From CAWFMO01 sp963817065 (lineage in GTDB: Bacteria > Actinomycetota > Thermoleophilia > Solirubrobacterales > 70-9): a DNA stretch of 64,000 bases. This document shows, piece by piece, positions 50,993 to 59,824 of the stretch. The stretch spans positions 434,001-498,000 of the forward strand of contig CAWFMO010000001.1 in NCBI GenBank assembly GCA_963817065.1, given 5' to 3'. The notes under the pieces are model-generated. The model was not told where the DNA came from, made no database searches, and saw nothing but the letters and a program-made list of their open reading frames with translations. The position numbers and the translations under genes were made by a program. Numbering within the stretch: the stretch's first letter is position 1; each line of letters begins with the position of its first letter.

Positions 50993-52913
50993 CGCGCCGC
51001 CGCCCCCGCGGCCGAGCCCTCCTTGAGGAACGTCCGGCACCAGTGCTCGAAGCTGAGCAGCGACCAGAGCAGCAGGCGGCGGTTCTCGCGGCCCTCGAGG
51101 TGGTCGTTGACGAGCGGCCGGACGCCGTCGGGGTCGAGGAACTCGTAGATCGCCGCGTCCGGCGAGAAGAGCAGGTCGCGGCGACGTAGTCGATGCTGTC
51201 GCCGCGGAACCAGCTCGCGTCGGGGCCCGAGAAGCCCTGCTTGACCTGGTTCGGTGATCTCGTCCGGCACGTAGCGGCTCATCACCTTGCGCAGCATCAG
51301 CTTGCCGTCGCGCGTCTTCTCGAAGTAGCGCTGCGTCTTCGGGCCCGGGCTCGTTCTCGTTCAGCGCGACGACGTTCTCGAGGTCGCGCAGCTTGTGGCG
51401 GACCGGGAGCCGCTGCGCGAAGTCGACGAGGTCGTTGTCGAGGAACGGGACCCGGTTCTCGAGGCTGTGGGCCATGCTGAGCTTGTCCTCGACGACGAAC
51501 AGGCCGTGCAGGAAGGTCTTGCGCCTCGAGGTAGAGCGAGTGGTCGACGTACTCCTCGGGGCTCTGCCGGAGCGCGGGCGTCGGGGAACGCGGCGCGGAA
51601 GATGTCGATCGTCCGCAGGTCCTCGATCTCGTCCCAGACCTCGCGCGCGGAAGAACCCGGGCAGGTCGCTGTTCGGGATCAGCCGGTGCCAGAAGCGGTA
51701 GTACTTCTCGACGTAGTGCGTCGAAGTCCTCGTTGACGACCGCCCGGTAGTAGCGCCACGGGTAGCCGGCGAAGAGCTCGTCGCCGCCCGAGCCGGTCAG
51801 CACGACCTTGACGAACTTGCTCGCGAGCTTGGCGACGTAGTAGTTCGGGATAGCTCTGGCCGACGCGCAGGTCCTCGAGGTGCCAGATCAGCGCCGGCAG
51901 GCAGCGCTCCATGTCGCCGGCCTTGAGCACCGCCTCGTAGTGCTCGGTCTTGAAACGGGTAGGACATCGCCTCGGCCTTGACGCGCTCGTCGTCGCCGAG
52001 CTCGAGCCCGATGCTCGAGGTCATGTCGAAGCCGACCGTGAAGGTGTTCAGGTAGGGCAGCGACTGGGCGGCGAGCGCGGTGATGGTGCCGGAGTCCATG
52101 CCGCCGCTCAGGTGGGCGCCGACCGGCACGTCGGAGACGAGCTGGCGCTCGACCGCCTGCTGGAGGAGGCGGTCGAGCTCCTCCTCGTACTCCTCCTCGC
52201 GCGTCCCGTCCTCGTCTCGGCGAAGTCGAAGTCCCAGTACTGCTCGGGCCTCGCCGTGCGGTCGCCCTCGCGCAGGAGCGTCATCGTGGTGCGCCGGCCG
52301 GCAGCAGCTTCACGCCCTCGAACAGCGTCCCGTCGGTGAAGATGTTCTGGAAGGTGAAGTACTCGAGCAGGTGCGGGAGGCTGACCTTCGCCTTGAGCGC
52401 CGGGTGCTCGAGCATCGACTTGATCTCGGAGCCGAACAGGAAGGCGCCGTCGAGGTCGGCGTAGTAGAGCGGCTTGATCCCGTAGCGGTCGCGGGCCAGG
52501 AACAGCTCGCGCTTGCGCGCGGTCCCAGATCGCGAAGCGCGAACATCCCGTTGAAGCGCTCGACCGCCGGCGGGCCCCCACTCGGCGTAGGCGTCGAGCA
52601 CGACCTCGGTGTCGGTTGCGGTGCGGAAGTGGTGGCCGGCGCGCCTCGAGCTCGGCGCGCAGCTCGCGGAAGTTGTAGACCTCGCCGTTGTAGGTGATCA
52701 CGAGATCGCCGGCTCGCGTCGGTCATCGGCATGTCGCCCTCGGGTACCGGGTCGATGATCGCCAGGCGCCGGTTCGCGAGCCCGACCGGGCCCGTCGGCG
52801 AACTGGCCCTCGCCGTCGGGGCCGCGGTGCGCGATCGCGTCGCTCATCCGCCGCAGGAGCTCGATCGGGACCGGCTCGCCCGAGCGGTCGAGCACGCCCG
52901 CGATCCCGCACAT
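50989..52913 (-). pseudogene. asparagine synthetase-type amidotransferase (copy 2), many frameshifts as sequenced
   Basis: About 640 codons restored. ATG 52913 begins MCGIAGVLDRSGEPVP with Cys2. Then, in alternating frames: RRMSDAIAHRGPDGEGQFADG, ANRRLAIIDPVPEGDMPMTDA, VITYNGEVYNFRELRAELEA, HHFRTATDTEVVLDAYAEWG, ARDRYGIKPLYYADLDGAFLFG, VGAHLSGGMDSGTITALAAQ (PP-loop), VLTGSGGDELFAGYPWRYYR, AHSLENRVPFLDNDLVDFA and LLLWSLLSFEHWCRTFL. At least ten frame changes. All active-site blocks survive, so the real gene is probably intact. Function as for copy 1; contains LARDRYGIKP typical of AsnB. Confidence 0.7.
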
Positions 52914-52915
52914 GG

Positions 52916-54139
52916 CTAGAGCCCGCCTCGAATGCCTTCAGCAGCTCCTCGACCACGAGCTCCTGCTCCTCGTCGGTCATCCCGGGATAGAGCGGCAGCG
53001 CGAGGCTGAGCCGCTCGGCGACGATCGCGACCGGGGAAGTCCTCGGGGTCGAGGCCGTAGCGGCTCGCGTAGAAGGCGGTCAGCGACCGGCGGCGTGGGT
53101 GCCCTGGCGGGTCGCGATCCCGCGCTGCTCCAGCAGCAGCATCAGCTCGTTGCGGCGCTCGTTGAGCTCGCCCGAGGCGCTCGAGGTCGGCACCTCGGCG
53201 CCGAAGAGGCAGACGTAGGACTGGTAGCCGTGGACGTTGTCCTCGGGGACGATCGGCGGCGCCGAGCCAGTCGAGCTCCGCAAGCGCCTCGTCGTAGCGC
53301 GCGGCGCGCCGGCGGCGCTCGTCGAGGATCCACTCGGCGCGCTCCATCTGCGCGCAGCCGAGCGCGCCCTGCAGGTCGGTCATCCGGTAGTTGTAGCCGA
53401 GCACGTCGAAGTCGGAGAGCAGGAAGCCGCGCGGGCTCTCGTGGCGGGCGAGGTCGGTCCGGTCGGCGCCGTGGTCGCGCAGCGAGCGCGCGAGCTCGTC
53501 CCACTCGGCGTTCGCGGTGGTCAGCATCCCGCCCTCGCCGGTGGTGATCGACTTGCGCGGGTGGAAGCTGAAGGCGCCGATGTCGCCGAAGGTCCCGGCG
53601 TGGCGGCCGTCCTGCCAGCGCGCCGAAGCGCGCAGGCCGCGTCCTCGACGACCCAGAGGTCGTGCTGCTCGGCGAGCTCGGAGATCGGGCCCATCTCGGC
53701 GCAGAGGCCGAAGAGGTGGACCGGGATGATCCCCACGGTCTTCGGGCGTGATCAGCTCCTCGATGCTTGGCCGGGTCGATGTTGAAGGTCTCGAGCTCGA
53801 CGTCGCAGAAGACGCGGCGTCGCTCCCATGTACTCGACCACGTTCGCCGTCGAGACCCAGGTGAAGGCGGGGACGATCACCTCGTCGCCCGGCTTGAGGC
53901 CGAGGATCGCGACCGCGAGGTGCAGCGCGGTGGTGCAGGAGGTCGTCGCGACCGCGTGCTCGGCGCCGGTGTACTCGCCGAAGCGGCGCTCGAACTCCTG
54001 GACCTTCGGGCCCTGGACGACCCAGCCGCGTCTCGAGCGGCCCGAGCACGGCCTCGCGCTCGGCCTCGCCGATCAGGGGCTTGGTGATCGGGACCCGCAG
54101 AGCGCGGGCGAGCTCGTCGCCTGACTGTCCGCTAGGCAC
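52916..54139 (-). pseudogene. DegT/DnrJ/EryC1 PLP aminotransferase (copy 2), many frameshifts as sequenced
   Basis: About 405 codons. GTG 54139 overlaps the upstream epimerase stop. Recognisable blocks: VPITKPLIGEAEREAVLGPLE, GIIPVHLFGLCAEMGPISELAEQHDLWVVEDAA, GTFGDIGAFSFHPRKSITTGEGGML with the PLP Lys, YNYRMTDLQGALGCAQMERAEWIL, EDNVHGYQSYVCLF and LYPGMTDEEQELVVEELLKAFEAG. About seven frame changes, with the 53240-53640 stretch clean. The family makes amino sugars by transamination of keto-sugar nucleotides; VHLFG and the Lys block are diagnostic. Probably intact in the organism. Confidence 0.72.
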
Positions 54140-55109
54140 TCGGCTCGACTGCGCGCGCCTTGTCGGCGCTTCGCCACTCGACGACGCTCCGCAATCCCTC
54201 CTCGTAGGGGATCTCGGCGCTGAAGCCGATCAGCTTCTCGGCGAGCTCGGTGCCGCCGATCCGCTCGGTGACGAACATCTGCTCCCCGGGCTGGTACTCG
54301 GGCTCGAGCTCGGAGCCGGTGACCTCGAGCAGACCGTTGACGAGCTCCTTGATCGTCGTCCCGATCCCGGTGCCGACGTTGAGGTTGACGTCGGTCGCGT
54401 CGCTGGTCAGCGAGAGGATGTTCGCGCGGGCGACGTCGGCGACGTGGACGAAGTCGAAGGTCTGCGAGCCGTCGCCGTGGATCTGCGGCTGCTCGCCGGC
54501 GTCGATCTTGTCGAGCACCTTCATGATCACGCTGACGTAGACGCCCTCGTAGTCCATCCGCGGGCCGTAGACGTTCATGTAGCGCAGCCCGACGTAGTCG
54601 AGCCCGTGCTGCTCGTAGATCGCACGGAAGAACTGCTCGCCGGCGATCTTCGTCGCCCCGTAGAGCGTGCGGTTGTTGAAGGCGTGGTCCTCGTTCATCG
54701 GGGTCTCGAGCGCGTTGCCGTAGACAGAGGCCGAGGAGGAGTAGACGACCTTCTTGACCCCGGTCTCGAGCGCGGTCTCGATCACGTTCCAGGTTCCGAC
54801 GACGTTGGCCTCGATCGCGCGGCGCGGCTCGTGGACGCACTCGTAGAGCCAGAGCGCGGCGAGCAGGAAGACGTAATCGACGCCCTGCATCGCCTCGCGC
54901 AGGGTGTCGAGGTCCTCCATCGAGCCCTCGATCACCTCGACCCGCTCGTCCTCGACGGCGTCGGCGAGGTTCTCGCGACTGCCGCGGATGAAGTTGTCGA
55001 GCACGCGCACCTCGGCCACCGGTTGCTCCAGCAGCTGTTCGACGATGTTCGAGCCGACGAAGCCGGCGCCGCCGATCACGAGGATTTTTGAGTCTTTGAG
55101 GTCGGGCAC
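54132..55109 (-). CDS. extended SDR NAD-dependent epimerase/dehydratase
   Basis: 325 aa and intact. IGGAGFVGSNIVEQLLEQ near residue 12, VLDNFIRGSRENL, LLAALWLYECVHEP, SSSASVYG and catalytic YGATK. C-terminal GDGSQTFDFVHVADVARANIL and NVGTGIGTTIKEL follow the UDP-glucose 4-epimerase/UDP-glucuronate decarboxylase-like pattern. GTG 55109 has TAACCT 10 bases upstream, overlapping the stop of the preceding amidotransferase. It ends inside the start of the broken aminotransferase gene, so the pair is translationally coupled. Confidence 0.9.
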   Translation of the reverse strand: MPDLKDSKILVIGGAGFVGSNIVEQLLEQPVAEVRVLDNFIRGSRENLADAVEDERVEVIEGSMEDLDTLREAMQGVDYVFLLAALWLYECVHEPRRAIEANVVGTWNVIETALETGVKKVVYSSSASVYGNALETPMNEDHAFNNRTLYGATKIAGEQFFRAIYEQHGLDYVGLRYMNVYGPRMDYEGVYVSVIMKVLDKIDAGEQPQIHGDGSQTFDFVHVADVARANILSLTSDATDVNLNVGTGIGTTIKELVNGLLEVTGSELEPEYQPGEQMFVTERIGGTELAEKLIGFSAEIPYEEGLRSVVEWRSADKARAVEPSA

Positions 55110-55119
55110 GAAGTGCGGA

Positions 55120-55125
55120 AGGTTA
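55120..55125 (-). promoter_or_regulatory. -10 hexamer TAACCT overlapping the amidotransferase stop
   Basis: Minus-strand TAACCT contains the TAA stop (55125-55123) of the upstream gene and ends exactly 10 bases before GTG 55109. Confidence 0.42.
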
Positions 55126-57054
55126 GGCGTTCCGTGCGGCCGCGGGAGACTGCTCGAGCAGGCCCTTGAACTCGGACTCGCGGTCGTGGAAGGCGCGCTG
55201 CCAGAGCTCGAGCGAGAGCAGCCCCCAGATCTTGCGGCCGAACTGCTCCTCGCCCGCGAGCCCCTCGAGCACCTTGCGGTTGTCGATCAGGTCGCGGCTG
55301 AGCGCGGCCTCGGAGGAGAGGATGTCGGTGACGAAGTCGCGCGCGCCGTTGCTGAGCCACTCCGAGAGCGGGACCGGGAAGCCCATCTTGTCGGTGCGCT
55401 CGAGGATCTGGCCCGGGACGATCGTGCTCACGGCGCGCTTGAAGATGTGCTTCATCTCGCCGTCCTTGAACTTGATGTCGGCGGGGATCGTCGCCGCGAG
55501 CTCGATCAGGCGGTGGTCGAGCAGCGGGACCCGCGACTCGAGCCCGTGGGCCATCGAGACCCGGTCCTCGACCTGGAGCAGCGCCGGGAGCAGGGTCTTG
55601 AAGTCGAAGTGGGTCATCTTGTCGAAGTAGGCCTCGTGGCCGACGTTGTCGCCGTTGAAGATCCCCTGGAAGGTCTCGAACGGCGAGTAGTCGCCGAGCC
55701 GGCCGACGTCGACCTCGTTCTCGACGTGGTGGGCGCGGTTGATCAGCCGGTAGTAACGCGCGTCGAGCTCCTCGAACAGCCCCTCCTTCCAGAACTCGCG
55801 CAGCATCGGCTTGTAGTTCCGCAGCGCGACGAGGTTGGGGATGATCGACTCGTAGGTGACGACGTAGTTGCCGCCGTGCAGCGTGCCGTCGATCGCGCCC
55901 TTGATGCACTGCTCGAAGTAGGCGATCAGGTAGCGGGTGTAGCCGCCGAAGATCTCGTCGCCGCCCTGGCCGCCGAGGATCACCTTGACGTCCTGCGCCG
56001 CCGCCTTCGAGACCATGTACTGGGGGAACGATCCGGGCCCGGCCACCGGATAATCCATGTGGTAGGCGACGTCCTCGATCGTTTCGAGGAAGTCGCCGAC
56101 GCCGATGTCGATCTCGTGCAGGTCGAGCCCGCCCTCGTCGGCGGCGATCCGCGCGTAGGCGGACTCGTCGTAGCGCGCGTCCTCGGAGAACTTGCCCGTG
56201 TAGGCGAGCAGCCCGCCCTGCTCGCGCCCGGCGAGCCCGGCGACGGCGCTCGAGTCGACGCCGCCCGAGAGGTAGGAGGAGACCGGCACGTCGCTGCGCA
56301 GGTGCAGGTGGACCGACTCGTCGAGCAGCGCGCGGACCTCCTCCTCGTAGGCGTCCCCGTCGCGGCTGAAGTCGATGTCGTAGAAGACCTCCCAGTAGCG
56401 CTGCGGCTCGGGGACGCCGTTGCGGCCGATGCGCAGGAAATGCCCCGGCGGCAGCTCGCGGATCCCCTTGAACAGCGTCTTGCCCGCGAGGCAGAACTGG
56501 AACGCGAGGTAGTCCTTGAGCCCGTCGAGGTCTGTCTCGATCGAGGGCAGGAACGGGAGCAGCGCCTTGGCCTCGGAGGCGAAGTAGAAGACGTCGTCGA
56601 CGACCGTGTAATAGAACGGCTTGATCCCGAAGCGGTCGCGGGCGCAGAAGAGCTCGCCCTTCTGCTCGTCCCAGAGCGCGTAGGCGAACATCCCGCGCAG
56701 GTGGTCGAGCGACTCCGGGCCCCAGCGCTCGTGGGCGCGGAGGACGACCTCGGTGTCGCAGTGGGTCCGGAAGCTCCCCTCGCCGATCTCCTTCATCAGC
56801 TCCGGGTAGTTGTAGATCTCGCCGTTGTAGGTCAGCGCCCGCCCGGCCTCGTCGATCATCGGCTGCTGGCCGGAGGCGATGTCGATGATGCTCAGCCGGC
56901 GGTGGGCGAGCCCGACGTGGCCGCCTTCGTGGGTCCAGGCGCCGTCGTCATCGGGGCCGCGGTGGCGGATCAGCTCGTTCATGACCTCGAGCCGGTGCTC
57001 GAGGTCGGGAACGGGACGCCCCTTGAGGTCTATTGCTCCGCAGATTCCGCACAT
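55123..57054 (-). CDS. asparagine synthetase-type glutamine amidotransferase (copy 3)
   Basis: 643 aa and intact. Cys2 in MCGICGAIDLKG, RHRGPDDDG, AHRRLSIIDIASG, YNGEIYNYPELMKEIG, a CARDRFGIKPFYY block, the PP-loop SGGVDSSAVAGLA, ILGGQGGDEIFGGYTRYL and AHGLESRVPLLDHRLIELA. Glutamine-dependent amide transfer to an ATP-activated carboxylate. It lies in the same operon as an epimerase, an aminotransferase and a second amidotransferase; three copies in one glycan locus argue for glycan modification over amino-acid supply. Divergent from the UDP-GlcNAc 2-epimerase gene. Confidence 0.93.
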   Translation of the reverse strand: MCGICGAIDLKGRPVPDLEHRLEVMNELIRHRGPDDDGAWTHEGGHVGLAHRRLSIIDIASGQQPMIDEAGRALTYNGEIYNYPELMKEIGEGSFRTHCDTEVVLRAHERWGPESLDHLRGMFAYALWDEQKGELFCARDRFGIKPFYYTVVDDVFYFASEAKALLPFLPSIETDLDGLKDYLAFQFCLAGKTLFKGIRELPPGHFLRIGRNGVPEPQRYWEVFYDIDFSRDGDAYEEEVRALLDESVHLHLRSDVPVSSYLSGGVDSSAVAGLAGREQGGLLAYTGKFSEDARYDESAYARIAADEGGLDLHEIDIGVGDFLETIEDVAYHMDYPVAGPGSFPQYMVSKAAAQDVKVILGGQGGDEIFGGYTRYLIAYFEQCIKGAIDGTLHGGNYVVTYESIIPNLVALRNYKPMLREFWKEGLFEELDARYYRLINRAHHVENEVDVGRLGDYSPFETFQGIFNGDNVGHEAYFDKMTHFDFKTLLPALLQVEDRVSMAHGLESRVPLLDHRLIELAATIPADIKFKDGEMKHIFKRAVSTIVPGQILERTDKMGFPVPLSEWLSNGARDFVTDILSSEAALSRDLIDNRKVLEGLAGEEQFGRKIWGLLSLELWQRAFHDRESEFKGLLEQSPAAARNA

Positions 57055-57081
57055 GGGAAGGAGGCTGGAGGCTACGGAACT

Positions 57082-57097
57082 CCCCGCGTGAGCGGGG
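57082..57097. repeat. solitary hairpin CCCCGCGTGAGCGGGG resembling a type I-E CRISPR repeat core
   Basis: Perfect 6-bp stem CCCCGC / GCGGGG with loop GTGA, extended by T-A to 7 bp. Together with flanking GGAACT and ATC it looks like the core of type I-E CRISPR repeats in actinobacteria. There is only one copy, no spacers and no cas genes. It lies in the 62-base divergent gap between the amidotransferase and the 2-epimerase. Confidence 0.5.
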
Positions 57098-57100
57098 ATC

Positions 57101-57106
57101 TACGCC
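57101..57106 (+). promoter_or_regulatory. possible -10 hexamer TACGCC, 10 bases before ATG 57117
   Basis: TACGCC differs by one base from the TACGCT hexamers at 29238 and 46483 and has the same 10-base spacing to the start. Confidence 0.3.
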
Positions 57107-57116
57107 TGCATCGGGC

Positions 57117-58217
57117 ATGATGCCCGCCGTGCGCATCCTGACCGTGATCGGAAACCGCCCCCAGTTCGTCAAGGCCGCGGCCGTCTCGCGCCACCTGCGC
57201 GATGGGGCCGAGGAGATCCTCGTCCACACCGGCCAGCACTACGACCGCGAGCTCTCCGAGATCTTCTTCGAGGAGCTCGAGGTCCCGCCCCCCGATCACC
57301 AGCTCGAGGCCGGATCCGGGAGCCACGCCGAGCAGACCGCGGCGATCATGACCGGGCTCGAGTCGCTGGTCGCCGACGAGGCGCCGGACGCGATGCTCGT
57401 CTACGGCGACACCAACTCGACCCTGGGCGGGGCGCTGGTCGCGGCCAAGCAGGAGGTCCCGGTCGCCCACGTCGAGGCGGGGATGCGCTCCTTCGACCGC
57501 GCGATGCCCGAGGAGGTCAACCGCGTCGTCGCCGACTGCCTCTCCGACCTGCTGCTCTGCTCTACGGAGACCGCGGTCGAGAACCTGACCGCCGAGGGCA
57601 GGGGTGACTCGGCGCATCTGGTCGGCGACGTGATGGCCGACATCGCCTTCACCTTCGGGCCGATCGCCGACAAGCGCTCCGACGCGGACGAGCGGCTCGG
57701 GGTCGAGCCCGGCGAGTACCTGCTCGCGACCGCCCACCGGGCCGGCAACGTCGACGACCCCGACAACCTCGCGCTGCTGGTCACGGTCCTCGTGCGGGCC
57801 GCGGTCGGGACCAAGCTCGTCTTCCCCGCCCACCCCCGGACCCGCGCCCGCCTCGACACCGCCGGCCTGCTCGACGCGCTCGCCGGGGCGAACGTGATCG
57901 TCAGCGAGCCGCTCGGCTATCTCGACTTCACGAAGCTCGTCCGCGGGGCGCGCGCCGTGCTCACTGACTCCGGCGGGCTCCAGAAGGAGGCCTACCTCAA
58001 CAAGGTTCCCTGCGTGACGCTCCGCAACACGACCGAGTGGGTCGAGACCGTCGATCAGGGCTGGAACCGGCTCGTCGGGCTCGACGCCGACGCCGCGATC
58101 GCGGCGCTCGAGGAGCTGATCGAGCGCCGCCGCAGCGAGGAGCCCGACACGACGATCTACGGCGACGGCGAGGCGGGCAAGCGTGTCAGCGAGGAGATCA
58201 CCCGCTGGCTCGGATGA
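57117..58217 (+). CDS. wecB: UDP-N-acetylglucosamine 2-epimerase (non-hydrolysing, WecB/WbpI-type)
   Basis: 366 aa. GNRPQFVKAAAVSRHL, HTGQHYDRELSEIFF, VYGDTNSTLGGALVAA, HVEAGMRSFDRAMPEEVNRVVAD, ATAHRAGNVDD and the UDP-binding DSGGLQKEAYLNKVPCVTLR are all hallmarks of the family. It interconverts UDP-GlcNAc-type and UDP-ManNAc-type sugars. With the 6-dehydrogenase, MocA oxidoreductase and aminotransferase genes it may act as the WbpI-like last step to a diacetamido-mannuronate donor. Two adjacent ATGs (57117, 57120) are possible starts. Its stop overlaps the next ATG (ATGA). Confidence 0.94.
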   Translation: MMPAVRILTVIGNRPQFVKAAAVSRHLRDGAEEILVHTGQHYDRELSEIFFEELEVPPPDHQLEAGSGSHAEQTAAIMTGLESLVADEAPDAMLVYGDTNSTLGGALVAAKQEVPVAHVEAGMRSFDRAMPEEVNRVVADCLSDLLLCSTETAVENLTAEGRGDSAHLVGDVMADIAFTFGPIADKRSDADERLGVEPGEYLLATAHRAGNVDDPDNLALLVTVLVRAAVGTKLVFPAHPRTRARLDTAGLLDALAGANVIVSEPLGYLDFTKLVRGARAVLTDSGGLQKEAYLNKVPCVTLRNTTEWVETVDQGWNRLVGLDADAAIAALEELIERRRSEEPDTTIYGDGEAGKRVSEEITRWLG

Positions 58218-59821
58218 GGCGGGGCTGCGCGCTGGCGCTGCTGACCTGCGGCTGCCTGGTTGCGATGGCGTCGAACGCGGCCGCCGCGGCGCCGCCGGTC
58301 AACGCGTTGCTGACGACCCCGCTGACCGTCCTCTACCCGGTCGCCGGCGGTGGCGAGACGACCGCGATCGGCTTTCGCTTCGACTTCGCCAACGGACCGG
58401 CGGACGGCGCCGTCTGGGCTTTCGACCAGAACGGCCGCATCCTGTGGTCCGGCAGGACCCCTGGCTGCGGCGGCGCTTTCGGCGGCTTCGACTTCGACCA
58501 GGACGGCTGGCCGGACCTCGGGCTGGCCCAGGCGGTCGCGGGATCCGAGGTTTGCCCTCCGGGCTCGCGCAAGGGGCGGAGCAGCCTGATCCTGTTCAGC
58601 GGCCGCACGGGCCAGATCGTGAACCCGTTCGGCTTGACCGCCGACTATCCCTATCCCGCGCCGTCGACGGCGAGCTCCTACGTCCATCGCTGGAGCGGGC
58701 TCGGCGTGCTCTTCGGCCCCGGCCCGACGCTCGCCTTCGCCCCGGCCTACGCGAAGCGAGCCCATTTCGGCCTTTTCACAGGCGGCGGCTGGGCGACGAG
58801 ACCGTTCGCGCTGCCGATTCTGCGCGGCGCCACGCGCGGCGACCTCAGCCGCAGCCAGCCGCTCAACGGCCTAGTCGCCGAGGTCGGCGGCGAGACCCGG
58901 CTCGTCGCCTGGGGGCTGCAGCGGGTCTCGCAGTACCGGGCGGCCGGACCCCGGCCCAAGCGCTTCCATCCCAGCGGCGAAGCCCGCTACATCAGCGGCC
59001 GTCGCTCTCCCGACAACCGCGCCTGCGGCGGCACCCCGTGCATCGCCGGGCGCAACTACGGGCAGGTGTCGCGCGATCCGGCGAGCAGCAACTTCAACCT
59101 GATCTCGGGCGCCGACGGGTTCACGCTCTTCGCCGACCTCCAGGTCGCGCGCGTCGTCGGCCCGGAGGCGCTGCTCGTCCCCTCGGGGCCGGCGAAGGGG
59201 CTCCTGCGCGGCCGCGACCTCAACGTCGCGTTCGCCGACTACGAGCGCCACGTCTCGATCTACTCGACCGCCCGGCCCGGACGCGTCGACGACCGCTTCT
59301 TCTCCGCCGTCACCGCGGCGACGCGATCCGAGAAGCGCCGGGCCCGGACCTGGTTCACGCGCCGGACCGCCTACCCGGCGAATCCGATCGTGCTGACCGG
59401 CGGCGGGCCGAGCCGGATCGCCTACAACGTCTTCTCGGAGCCCGAGCACGGAGCCGCGCGACGCTGGTCGCTGCACGTCAGCGAGCCGGGCTCGACCAGG
59501 GACGCGGCCCGGATCTCCGACGAGTACCTATGGGACATCCGCGACGTCGACGGCGACGGCGCCGACGAGTGGATCACCTCGCCGACCGACGGCTACCTGC
59601 CGCGGATGGAGACCAGGATCTACCGCTGGGACGAGGCCCGGCGCGGCCTCGAGCTCGAGCGCACGATCGGGGGCGCCGTCCCGTACCTGTTCCCGAGCTT
59701 CAGGGCCCCCGAGGTCTCGACCACTCGAGGCGCCCTCTATCCGGTCCTGACCTCGAAGACCCCCGAGGGGTTGAAGCTGATCGTGACCCGCGACGCGAGG
59801 ACGCCGCAGATCGAGCCCTAG
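58214..59821 (+). CDS. secreted protein with FG-GAP-like Asp-rich repeats
   Basis: 535 aa. A signal peptide (residues 1-24, LALLTCGCLVAMASNAAAA; a Cys within it might allow lipidation, but the lipobox is poor) precedes a beta-rich body. Short Asp/Gly motifs FDFDQDGWPDLGLAQ near the start and RDVDGDGADEWI near the end look like calcium-binding FG-GAP/VCBS repeats of integrin-like propellers. The start overlaps the 2-epimerase stop, so the two are coupled. A surface role in glycan binding or assembly is possible; function unknown. Confidence 0.8.
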   Translation: MRRGCALALLTCGCLVAMASNAAAAAPPVNALLTTPLTVLYPVAGGGETTAIGFRFDFANGPADGAVWAFDQNGRILWSGRTPGCGGAFGGFDFDQDGWPDLGLAQAVAGSEVCPPGSRKGRSSLILFSGRTGQIVNPFGLTADYPYPAPSTASSYVHRWSGLGVLFGPGPTLAFAPAYAKRAHFGLFTGGGWATRPFALPILRGATRGDLSRSQPLNGLVAEVGGETRLVAWGLQRVSQYRAAGPRPKRFHPSGEARYISGRRSPDNRACGGTPCIAGRNYGQVSRDPASSNFNLISGADGFTLFADLQVARVVGPEALLVPSGPAKGLLRGRDLNVAFADYERHVSIYSTARPGRVDDRFFSAVTAATRSEKRRARTWFTRRTAYPANPIVLTGGGPSRIAYNVFSEPEHGAARRWSLHVSEPGSTRDAARISDEYLWDIRDVDGDGADEWITSPTDGYLPRMETRIYRWDEARRGLELERTIGGAVPYLFPSFRAPEVSTTRGALYPVLTSKTPEGLKLIVTRDARTPQIEP

Positions 59822-59824
59822 CCG

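Noticed and set aside
50430..54140. Programmed frameshifting or genuine pseudogene cluster
   Set aside because: Frame changes have no common slippery site, occur at irregular intervals, and leave active-site motifs intact; consensus error fits better.
57082..57097. CRISPR array
   Set aside because: Only one repeat-like hairpin; no second copy, spacers or cas genes in the window.
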